From JBOGED01 sp050743625 (GTDB lineage Bacteria; Actinomycetota; Nitriliruptoria; Euzebyales; Egibacteraceae): DNA of 6,056 bases. The position numbers were made by a program, and so were the translations under genes. Shown piece after piece: positions 1-6,040 of this stretch (its first letter is position 1; each line of letters starts with the position of its first letter). The notes beneath the pieces are model-generated. The model searched no databases, was not told the origin of the DNA, and worked only from the letters and a program-made list of their open reading frames with translations. Location of the stretch: contig JBOGED010000272.1 of the NCBI GenBank assembly GCA_050743625.1, positions 1 through 6,056 on the forward strand. The letters are read 5' to 3'.

Positions 1-10
1 ACCCAGTCGA

Positions 11-190
11 CACACCCCGATGCTGGCGCGGCTATCGACGGAGCCACAGGGCTGCTTCCCTGTCTTGGATGCTTGACGAGGCCGCCGGACGCATCGGATT
101 GGCCGGTCCCGTCACCGTGCGGGCGGACCAACACGCGAGCCCACGCCGCCACCGTCACGCACGACCGGTTCGGGTTCCTGAGGGTGGTCA
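11..190 (+). pseudogene. possible IS1380-family transposase remnant (middle part)
   Basis: Short stretches in three different frames line up, in order, with the middle of IS1380-type DDE transposases as I remember them. Frame 2 from base 11 reads HTPMLARLST, resembling the family's HPL(I/L)A..ST. Frame 3 at 51-128 reads AASLSWMLDEAAG followed by RIGLAGPVTVRAD, resembling the segment that ends in the catalytic VR(A/G)D. Frame 1 at about 130-190 reads RAHAATVTHDRFGF, resembling the YAHAVV...RF segment. No frame stays open with this similarity throughout, there is no start codon, and the rest of the protein is absent or outside the window. If real, it is an old, inactive fragment. The similarity is short and rests on memory of the family, so this is tentative. 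Confidence 0.33.
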
Positions 191-199
191 CGCACCAAG

Positions 200-447
200 C
201 AGCCGGTGGATGCGGCGCCTTTAAGGCCCCGGGGAGGAAATAACGTTCACGGTTCGCCTGGACTCGGGACGACGGGCCAAGGTGGGTCGGGAGACATCGG
301 TGGAGCATCCGCGACCGATACGTCGCCAATGCTGCACAACAACACGCCTGCCGCACCGCGGGTGTCCGCTCACGCCGACCATGCGCCTGACCATGCCCAT
401 CACACCGGAGCGCACCCGCGCCAGGCGGGCGCAAGGCGAGTGCAGCC
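200..447. other. gene-free stretch
   Basis: Several overlapping open frames exist on both strands, but none has a recognisable domain, a convincing ribosome-binding site or consistent codon use. The only structure I see is one copy of a diverged direct repeat at 229-261, listed separately. The stretch could hide the decayed front of the neighbouring exonuclease pseudogene, but I could not find an exonuclease motif such as a DxE in any frame. Confidence 0.5.
229..261 (+). repeat. diverged direct repeat, left copy
   Basis: This 33-base stretch resembles 5771-5802 in the same orientation. By hand alignment 28 of 34 columns match, including the shared cores CCGGG, AGGA, ATAACGTT, CGGTT and CCTGG. 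The AT-rich core is unusual for this GC-rich DNA, which makes chance similarity less likely. It lies between the possible transposase remnant and the large palindrome. The two copies are about 5.5 kb apart and bracket the restriction genes and two other pseudogenes. Confidence 0.5.
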
Positions 448-497
448 CCCCCCACTTCGACTTGGGGGCGTATCCGCCCCCAAGTCGAAGTTGGGGG
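448..497. repeat. large near-perfect palindrome (23-bp stem, TATC loop)
   Basis: Bases 448-470 and 475-497 are reverse complements over 23 positions with a single mismatch (453 against 492), separated by the four-base loop TATC. The stem has runs of C and G at both ends of each arm around an ACTTCGACTT core. There is no T-run after it on the + strand, so it is not a canonical intrinsic terminator. It lies directly before recognisable exonuclease homology begins at about 510, either in the linker between that gene's domains or at the point where the gene was cut. The form fits a REP or MITE-like element or a cruciform-forming site. The apex matches two hairpins at the right end of the window. 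Confidence 0.85.
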
Positions 498-509
498 ACG
501 TCACGGCGA

Positions 510-1116
510 CTCTCTGGGCGAGATCGCTCCAAATGGCAACGCTATTCGCACCTGGCGCCTTACCTCGATCTGCTCGACCGTGTGCTCGAGGATCACCTCG
601 TCACCGATGTCGAGGCAGAGCTGCTCGCCGCCACAGCCGCCGATTGGGCTTTTCCGGCGAGCAGATCGCGCGGGCGCACCGGGACTAACCTCGGCTCACT
701 CGTCAAACAAGCCTGAGCGGGATGGGTCCGTCTCCATGGGCGAGCGGCGCGAGCTTGTCGCGGTCGGCTACTGGCTCGGCGTTGACGAGGCGGAGATCAC
801 CCGCCTGCTCGACACGCAAAAGAGGCGCATCGCGGTGTCCCCGTCGCTCGAGCGACCAGAGCTGGGAGGGCTCTCGATATGCTTCACGGGGCAGCTGAGC
901 TGCCGATCGGCGGCGAGCAGATCACGCGAGGCAACGCAGTGCGGCTGGCGCGGGAGGTTGGGCTGAGTGTGCCGGAACGGGTGACCAAGGCGGTTGGATG
1001 TCTTGGTCGTCGCGGACCCGAGCACACAGTCCGGCAAGGCACGCAAAGCCAGGACTACGGGACAAGGCTCGTGGCGAGCCGCCTTCTCGCGTCCGCTCGG
1101 CTTCACGGTCGATTAG
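510..1116 (+). pseudogene. 3' remnant of a DNA polymerase III epsilon-like 3'-5' exonuclease with BRCT domain
   Basis: The family joins an N-terminal DEDD exonuclease domain to a helical region and a C-terminal BRCT domain, probably for DNA repair or proofreading. Only the last two parts survive. Helical part: frame 3 (510-647) includes YLDLLDRVLEDHLVTDVEAE; frame 2 (about 646-688) includes GFSGEQIARAHRD; a short frame-3 block includes LGSLVKQA; frame 1 (about 724-800) includes SMGERRELVAVGYWLGVDEA. BRCT part: frame 1 LSICFTGQLSC (to about 905), frame 3 GGEQITRGNAVRLAREVGL, frame 1 LVVADPSTQSGKARKA (about 1003-1055), frame 3 DYGTRLVA, and the end GFTVD with TAG at 1114-1116. About seven net one-base shifts, both gains and losses, break it, and TAA and TGA stops appear near 686 and 713. 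The exonuclease active site and start codon are missing. It ends 42 bases before hsdR. Confidence 0.72.
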
Positions 1117-1149
1117 GGTGAGCGGCATGCATGAACAGTCCGCCGGCAC

Positions 1150-1153
1150 GGAG
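1150..1153 (+). promoter_or_regulatory. ribosome-binding site for hsdR
   Basis: GGAG sits five bases before the ATG at 1159. It favours that ATG over the in-frame GTG at 1153, which would overlap this site. I saw no convincing -35/-10 promoter pair in the 42 bases between the exonuclease remnant and the gene. Confidence 0.55.
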
Positions 1154-1158
1154 TGGGC

Positions 1159-3982
1159 ATGACGCCCCCGGCGAACAAGCCCGACTACCTGCACCCGGAG
1201 CAGCGAGCGCGCCAGCGGATCGACGCCATGCTCGAGGCAGCTGGCTGGGTCGTGCAGGACTACCGCGGGGTTAACCTCTACGCGGGCAGCGGCGTGGCGG
1301 TGCGTGAGCTGGTGACCATCACGGGCCCGGCTGACTACGTGCTGTTCGTGAACCGCCAGGCGGTGGGCGTCATCGAGGCGAAGAAGCCGGGCACGACCCT
1401 CTCAGGGGTCGAGTGGCAGACGGTCAAGTACCAGGCGAGTATCTCCCCGACGAGCTACCCGCGTTCTTGGTCGCCGGGCATTTGCCGTTCGGGTACGAGT
1501 CGACCGGCGCAGAGACTTGGTTCACCTGCCGCTTCGACCCCGAGCCGACTGCACGGCGGGTGTTCTGGTTCCGCCGGCCCGAGACCCTCGAGCGGCAGGT
1601 CGACGACTACCATCACCACCGGCGTGGCTCCCTGCGCGCCCGCTTGCGCGACGTGCCCGAGCTGGAGGAGGAGGCTGGGTGGCTACGGGACGCGCAAGCC
1701 GAGGCGATCCGGAACCTGGAACGGTCGTTGAAGGACAACCACCAGCGAGCGTTGATCCAGATGGCGACCGGGTCCGGCAAGACCTTCTGCGCGGCCAACA
1801 TCGCCGAGCGGCTGATCCGCCACGCGAGCGCCCGGCGGATCCTCTTTCTCGTCGACCGAGCCAACCTCGGACGGCAGACGCTCAGGGAGTTCCAAGGCTT
1901 CGACGTGCCCGGGACAGGCCGCAAGCTCACCGAGCTGTACAACGTCCAGCACCTCACCCACAATCGCCTCGACCCTGTCTCCAGCGTCTGTATCGGCACG
2001 ATCCAGCGGGTCTACTCGATGCTGCGCGGCGACGCCGACCTCGACGAGTCGGTCGATGAGCAAGGAGGCTTCGAGGTCGCCCCAGAGCGGCCGGTGGAGG
2101 TCGACTACCACGCCGCCCTGCCAATCGAGGCGTTCGACGTGGTCATCGTCGACGAGTGCCACCGCTCGATCTACGGGGTCTGGCGTCAGGTCCTGGAGTA
2201 TTTCGATGCGTTCCTGATCGGGCTGACCGCGACCCCAGGCAAGCAGACCTTCGGGTTCTTCGACGCCAACCTCGTCATGGAGTACGGGTTCCCCCGGGCG
2301 GTGGCCGACGGCGTCAACGTTGACTTCGACGTGTTTCGCGTGTCCACCGAGATCACCGAGGGTGGCTCAACCATCGAGGCCGGCTACTGGACCAAGTTCC
2401 GTGACCGCGAGAGCAGGGCCGAGCGGCTGGAGCAGGTGGACGAGGACCTGAGCTACGCCGGGTCCGAGCTCGACCGCAAAGTCGTGGCCAAAGACCAGAT
2501 CCGCACGGTCGTGCGGACCCTACGGGATCACCTGCCGGCCATCTTTCCGGACCGCGAGACCGACGAGCACGGACGCCTGAGGCACATCCCCAAGACGCTG
2601 ATCTTCGCCAAGGACGACTCGCACGCCGAGGACATCGTGCGGATCGTCCGGGAGGAGTTCGGCAAGGGCAACGACGTCATCGCCAAGATCACCTACAAGG
2701 CGTCCGACGGCCACAAGCCCGAGGACCTGCTGAAGCAGTTCCGCACCGGCTACAACCCACGCATCGCCGTGACGGTCGACATGATCGCCACCGGCACGGA
2801 CGTCAAACCGATCGAGATGGTCGTGTTCATGAGGATGGTCCGCTCACGCGGCTTTTTCGAGCAGATGAAGGGCCGCGGAGTGCGCACCATCGGCGACGAC
2901 GATCTCCGCGGAGTAACGCCCGACGCCAAGCGCAAGGACCGCTTCGTCCTGGTCGATGCTGTCGGCGTCACCGAGACCGCACTGATCGAGTCCGCTCCGC
3001 TGGAGCACAAGCGCGGCGTACCCCTCGCCAAGCTCCTACACCAGGTGTCGCTCGGGCAGGTCAGCGAGGACCTCGTGTCGTCGTTGGCGTCGCGCCTCGC
3101 TCGCCTCGACGGGCGTATCGGGCCCGTCGAGCGACGTCGTTTGGAGGAAACCGCCGGCATGCCGCTCGCCGAGCTGAACCACCGCCTGGTCGACGCGATC
3201 GACCCGGACCGCCAGCTTGCGCACGCCCGCGCCGTCACGGGCGAGGCCGAGCCCGCCGACGACGCGGTGGCCGCGGTGAGGCGGGAGCTGCTCGCCGACG
3301 CCGTCCAGCCCCTCGCCGCCAACCCAGAGCTACGCCAGCAGCTCGTCGACGTCCAACGCAGCTTCGACCAGGTCATCGACGAGCTGAGCCGCGACGTGGT
3401 GACCCGCGCCTCCTTCGCCGTCGACGCAAAGGCCCGCGCCGCCAGACCGTGGAGTCGTTCCGCGACTTCCTGGACGAGCACCGCGACGAGATCACCGCCC
3501 TGCGCGTGCTGTACTCGAAGCCGTACCGGCAGCGGCTGTCCTACGCCGACGTGCGCGAGCTCGCCGCCGCCATCGGCCGCCCGCCTCACCGCTGGACCCC
3601 CGAAAGGCTGTGGGAGGCTTACGAGACGTTGGATTCGTCGCTGGTCCGAGGCTCCGCCGGCACCGTCCTCACCAACGTCGTCTCCCTCGTCCGCTTCGCC
3701 CTCGGCCTGGACCCCGAGCTCGCGCCCTATCCCGCGCGGGTCGAGGAGCGCTTCGACGCCTGGCTGTTGCAACAACAGAACGCCGGCCGCGTGTTCACGC
3801 CTGAGCAGCTCGCCTGGCTACGCCTGATCCGCGACCACCTCGCCGCCAGCCTCTCAATCGAGCCCCGCGAGTTCCTCGATCCCCCCTTCACCCAAAGGGG
3901 CGGATTACACAAAGCACGGGAGCTGTTCGGCGACGGCCTCGCCGATTTGCTGAACGAGCTCACGGAGGCGGTGGCCGGATGA
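1159..3982 (+). pseudogene. hsdR: type I restriction enzyme R subunit (HsdR, EcoEI-like), two frameshifts
   Basis: HsdR is the motor and nuclease subunit of type I restriction enzymes: it binds the HsdM-HsdS core, translocates DNA using ATP and cuts far from the recognition site. The composite reading is about 941 residues, normal for the EcoEI-like group. Residues 1-93 (frame 1) hold a PD-ExK nuclease core, with Asp59 in ADYVLF and Glu73-Ala-Lys75 in VIEAKK. Frame 3 then carries the helicase: Walker A ATGSGKT (Lys about 208), DECH (about 332-335), TATP (about 357-360), MIATGTDVK (about 542-550) and QMKGRGVR (about 569-576). Residues from about 763 (frame 2) form the C-terminal assembly domain, starting QTVESFRDFLDEHRDEI. 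One base is missing near 1437 (GCGAG where GCGGAG restores frame) and another near 3438-3443. The longest unbroken frame, about 1413-3827, lacks the nuclease core and the proper C-terminus. Family assignment is near certain; whether the breaks are decay or sequence error is not. Confidence 0.93.
3964..3968 (+). promoter_or_regulatory. ribosome-binding site for hsdS
   Basis: GGAGG lies inside the last codons of hsdR, ten bases before the hsdS ATG at 3979. That ATG overlaps the hsdR TGA at 3980-3982 in an ATGA arrangement. This fits one transcript with translational coupling of the two subunits. Confidence 0.6.
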
Positions 3983-4849
3983 GCGACCTGCCAAGCGGGT
4001 GGGGATGGGCGACGCTCAGCGCGATTGCATCGACGCAGCTCGGCAAGATGCTGTCGAAGAAGTCGAAGACCGGTGTGGGCTCGCGACCGTACCTACGGAA
4101 TCCAGAATGTCCAATGGCACCGCTTCGATCTCCACGACGTCGCCGTGATGGACTTCAGCGAGCAGGAGTCGGCAAGATTCGACCTGCGGCCAGGTGACCT
4201 TCTGGTATGCGAGGGGGGTGAGGTCGGTCGTTGCGCGACTTGGACGGGCCAGCTCGCGGAGATGCATTTTCAGAAGGCGCTCCACCGTGTCCGCCCCGCG
4301 CCCGGGGTCCACGTCAAATACTTGGAGTACTGGCTGCGTTGGTCCGCGGACACCGGCCGGTTCGAGGGCTTCACAACCCGGCAGTACCATCGGCCATCTA
4401 CCGCAACGCGACCTCCGCCGGCTCCAGTTACCACTCGCGCCTAGCCGCGAGCAAGAACGCATCGTCGCCGCCGTCGATGAACATCTCTCCCGCCTTGACG
4501 CCGCCGAAACCGACCTCCGGCGTGCAGGGCAGAAGGCCGATCGGGTTGCGTGAAGCTGCTGTCCATCAGCTCTTCGAGGGGCATGACTGGCCGTGGACGA
4601 CGCTGGGGGAAATCGCGGAGCTGAAGGGTGGGGTGACGAAGGACTCCAAGCGCCAGCACGATCACAGCTTCGTCGAGGTTCCCTACCTGCGGGTGGCAAA
4701 CGTCCAGCGTGGTTGCCTCGACCTGCGCGAGGTGGCCACAATTCGGGTAGCACCAGAAAAAGCGAAACTGTTGCGGCTGCAATACGGTGACGTGCTGTTA
4801 AACGAGGGTGGCGACCGGGACAAGCTCGGCCGCGGTTGGGTCTGGCAGG

Positions 4850-4872
4850 GGCTGCGTGGTGACGACGCAGCC
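4850..4872. repeat. inverted repeat at the HsdS homology break
   Basis: Bases 4850-4857 and 4865-4872 form a perfect 8-bp stem (GGCTGCGT against ACGCAGCC) around a seven-base loop. HsdS similarity ends at the left edge of this structure. It could mark a recombination or insertion junction, or be a small chance hairpin in GC-rich DNA. Confidence 0.55.
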
Positions 4873-5031
4873 ACCGTTGGCCTGCTGTTGGAGGCGGAAC
4901 GGCGCTCCGCGGAAGAGGTCCGCTACAGCGTGATGGCGCGCACGTTGGTGCGGGCATGCCTGGGTCGCGAGAGAAAATCGCGCACACCGGCACTGCGTGG
5001 ACTAGCGCACCGGCTCGGCATCACGGATTGA
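4873..5031 (+). other. unrecognised tail in frame with hsdS
   Basis: About 53 codons continue the hsdS frame to TGA at 5029-5031 with good GC-rich codon use and a plausible amphipathic, Arg- and Glu-rich sequence (for example EAERRSAEEVRYSVMARTLV, then RTPALRGLAHRLGITD). It does not resemble the rest of an HsdS recognition domain. It may be the piece of another gene joined at the inverted repeat. I do not recognise the family. The short TPALRGLAHRLG stretch could be a helix-turn-helix fragment, but that is a guess. Confidence 0.4.
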
Positions 5032-5091
5032 TGCACCACGTATGAATCGCACCCTGCACGTCTAGCCTGTTGGTCGTCGGGTTACCGTCGC

Positions 5092-5739
5092 GTGTATGGA
5101 CGGCAGGCGCGAACCCCGATGATCGCGATCACCTGCGCCTCATGCGAGCGGGAGCTGCCCGCGGCGCGGTTCCCACTCATTCTCGGACCCCGATGGGCGG
5201 ATCCCGGCGAGGCGGCGCAGCCGTGCAAAGACTGCCGAGCCGCCAAGGTCGCGGCCTCCCTCGTCGGCCAAGCCCTCACCATCTGCATCACCGCCGGGCT
5301 GGGCACGGCGGTGATGCTGCTCCTCGACGTCCTCGACGTCCTCGACGATATCTCACAGGCCGGCCGGGACTCCCCGTCTCCTTCCCACGGGGGACCGGTC
5401 GCAGGGCGGCTAAGGCGGGGTCGCCCGGGGGCGTCGAGGTCCCGGCCGCCCGCACCGCGGCCTCGGCGCCTCCCACCGCTGTCATCACCAGCGCCCGACG
5501 GGTGGAAGCCGTCGGAGCGCGTGCCTCCTCAGCGAGGAGACACGCCATCTACGGCGGCGCGGAGACGCTGCCCTCGCAGTCGGTCGAGCACCTGCGCAAG
5601 CGCAAGCCATTCACCGGTTGCAATGCCGGTCACTCCTTCTTCCACGTCGATCCTCACGGTATGGCGAGCATCTGCAAGGTCGGCCGCGACCCTCAGGTCC
5701 CGCTCATCCAGGAAGGCGTGGAAGGGCTGCAGCGGCTAG
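5092..5739 (+). CDS. hypothetical protein: possible zinc ribbon plus one membrane segment; 3' half doubtful
   Basis: From the GTG at 5092, or more likely the ATG at 5119, this frame begins MIAITCASCERELPAARF and soon gives QPCKDCRAAK. The two Cys-x-x-Cys pairs about 29 residues apart suggest a small zinc-binding ribbon. A hydrophobic stretch follows (ASLVGQALTICITAGLG into VMLLLDVLDVLDD, about 5255-5350), which could be one transmembrane helix. Its end is built from a threefold 9-base repeat. Codon use is convincing to about 5370. After that the frame becomes an Arg/Pro/Ser-rich string, while frame 3 looks more gene-like, which suggests a frameshift near 5370-5400. The frame's end overlaps the radical SAM remnant in another frame, so the stop at 5739 is probably not the true one. 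No strong ribosome-binding site is visible. I do not recognise the family. Confidence 0.35.
   Translation: MYGRQARTPMIAITCASCERELPAARFPLILGPRWADPGEAAQPCKDCRAAKVAASLVGQALTICITAGLGTAVMLLLDVLDVLDDISQAGRDSPSPSHGGPVAGRLRRGRPGASRSRPPAPRPRRLPPLSSPAPDGWKPSERVPPQRGDTPSTAARRRCPRSRSSTCASASHSPVAMPVTPSSTSILTVWRASARSAATLRSRSSRKAWKGCSG
5323..5349 (+). repeat. threefold 9-base tandem repeat
   Basis: CTCGACGTC occurs at 5323-5331 and 5332-5340, and CTCGACGAT at 5341-5349, encoding Leu-Asp-Val, Leu-Asp-Val, Leu-Asp-Asp. The unit is a multiple of three, so copy-number change would keep the frame. Confidence 0.8.
5521..5543. repeat. small hairpin
   Basis: CTCCTC (5525-5530) and GAGGAG (5534-5539) pair around AGC. 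GTG at 5521-5523 and CAC at 5541-5543 extend the stem across one mismatch. There is no following T-run. It lies just before radical SAM homology begins, possibly at a junction between the two gene remnants. Confidence 0.45.
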
Positions 5740-5765
5740 GCGCCATCGCTGACGGGCTCCTGCTT
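5541..5765 (+). pseudogene. fragment of a radical SAM/SPASM peptide-modifying enzyme
   Basis: Frame 3 reads HAIYGGAETLPSQSVEHL, then KPFTGCNAGHSFFHVDP, ASICKVGRDPQVPLIQEG and LQRLGAIADGLLL. This matches, from memory, the start of the C-terminal SPASM region of a family of actinobacterial radical SAM proteins. The Cys codons at 5619 and 5673 frame a C-x12-G-x4-C pattern, as in the auxiliary iron-sulfur cluster motif of SPASM domains (C-x9-15-G-x4-C). Such enzymes usually modify ribosomally made peptides. The catalytic domain with its CxxxCxxC cluster motif is absent upstream, and the downstream cysteines of the domain are missing. The similarity stops near 5765, five bases before a diverged repeat begins, and the frame then runs to a TGA at 5853-5855 without meaning. 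It is therefore truncated at both ends and inactive. Confidence 0.62.
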
Positions 5766-5770
5766 TGGGT

Positions 5771-5802
5771 CCGGGCAGGAATAACGTTGCGGTTTGTCCT
5801 GG
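5771..5802 (+). repeat. diverged direct repeat, right copy
   Basis: This is the partner of 229-261 in the same orientation, sharing CCGGG, AGGA, ATAACGTT, CGGTT and CCTGG in order. It begins where the radical SAM similarity has just ended, as expected if it is the edge of an inserted element or a recombination boundary. Confidence 0.5.
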
Positions 5803-5939
5803 TTCGGTCTGACCGTCGCGGTCAGCAGTTGTGTGCGGGATATCGGCGGTATTGAGGCTGTCGCAATCGAGGCGCGTGGCTGTGAGCGCAGGCCAACCGT
5901 CGAAGGGCCTGTAGGCGCCCTGGGCCAGCCACACCGCAG
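5803..5939. other. gene-free stretch
   Basis: Short frames cross this stretch on both strands, but none has a recognisable domain, ribosome-binding site or consistent codon use. The only structure is the hairpin at 5809-5825. Confidence 0.5.
5809..5825. repeat. perfect 7-bp hairpin
   Basis: CTGACCG (5809-5815) and CGGTCAG (5819-5825) pair perfectly around TCG. No T-run follows on either side, so a terminator role is uncertain. It lies seven bases after the right copy of the diverged direct repeat. Confidence 0.55.
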
Positions 5940-5978
5940 CTTTCCTCCGTATTCGGAGGAAAACTGCAGGTCAGGCTC
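5940..5978 (+). repeat. 39-base direct repeat, copy 1, containing a perfect 9-bp hairpin
   Basis: This copy matches 6002-6040 at 36 of 39 positions. Its left half folds perfectly: TTTCCTCCG (5941-5949), loop TATT, CGGAGGAAA (5954-5962). The right half, AACTGCAGGTCAGGCTC, is not palindromic and is identical in both copies. Repeat start to repeat start is 62 bases, and the 23-base gap holds the palindrome TCAAGCTTGA (5985-5994). Confidence 0.85.
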
Positions 5979-6001
5979 CCTCGGTCAAGCTTGAGGCGCG
6001 A

Positions 6002-6040
6002 CTTTCCCTCGTATCCGGAGGAAAACTGCAGGTCAGGCTC
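6002..6040 (+). repeat. 39-base direct repeat, copy 2, containing an imperfect hairpin
   Basis: This copy differs from copy 1 at three positions (6008, 6009 and 6015), all within the hairpin. The stem is TTTCCCTCG (6003-6011) against CGGAGGAAA (6016-6024) with one mismatch and one G-T wobble, and the loop is TATC. The window ends 16 bases later, so more copies could follow. Confidence 0.85.

Larger units (their letters stand above)
3979..5031 (+). pseudogene. hsdS: type I restriction specificity subunit (HsdS), three frameshifts and truncated second recognition domain
   Basis: HsdS reads the two halves of the DNA target and holds HsdM and HsdR together. Recognition domain 1 starts in frame 1 with MSDLPSGWGWATL, reaches RPYLRN (4087-4101), continues in frame 2 with NVQWHRFDL, LLVCEGGEVGRCATW and MHFQKALHRVRP, then in frame 3 with GSTIGHLPQRDL. 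The central conserved region follows (PSREQERIVAAVDEHLSRLD from 4440, then frame 1 REAAVHQLFEG). Recognition domain 2 runs from WPWTTLGEIAELKGGVTK (4588) to LLNEGGDRDKLGRGWVW (ends about 4848). Each break equals one extra base: near 4102, in the CCC at 4377-4379, and in the GGG at 4543-4545. The last 60 residues (from about 4852) do not look like HsdS, and the second half of domain 2 plus the distal conserved helix are missing. The composite is about 349 residues, with only about 290 HsdS-like. No hsdM adjoins it. Confidence 0.9.

Noticed and set aside
448..497. Rho-independent terminator
   Set aside because: The stem is far longer than usual, no T-run follows on the + strand (nor on the other strand), and no intact gene ends just upstream.
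206..716. Two overlapping + strand open frames of 160 and 144 codons
   Set aside because: Only their 3' parts, from about 510, match a known family, and those matches jump between frames. The 5' parts run through the palindrome and have no family resemblance or ribosome-binding site.
2750..3775. Long minus-strand open frame of 341 codons opposite hsdR
   Set aside because: It mirrors the hsdR codons on the other strand. GC-rich genes often leave such open antisense frames; its composition is low-complexity Arg/Ser/Ala and no domain is visible.
1413..3827. Treating the longest single frame as the complete hsdR
   Set aside because: It starts inside the nuclease-to-helicase linker in the wrong frame, lacks the PD-ExK core encoded just upstream, and ends in out-of-frame Ser/Pro/Arg-rich sequence while the true C-terminus continues in another frame.
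1400..4550. Phase variation of hsdR/hsdS by slipped-strand mispairing
   Set aside because: The shifts fall in runs of only two or three bases, without simple repeats long enough for high-rate slippage.
4016..4993. Minus-strand open frame of 325 codons opposite hsdS
   Set aside because: The + strand shows clear HsdS motifs across the same bases. The antisense product is Arg/Pro/Ser-rich without any recognisable motif.
5030..5095. Promoter upstream of the small zinc-ribbon frame (TAGCCT at 5063-5068)
   Set aside because: No TTGAC-like -35 box lies at a suitable distance, and a single TANNNT hexamer is expected by chance.
5940..6040. Start of a CRISPR array
   Set aside because: Only two copies are visible, they differ at three positions, the 23-base gap is short for a spacer and contains a palindrome, and there is no cas gene. 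The window end prevents a final test.
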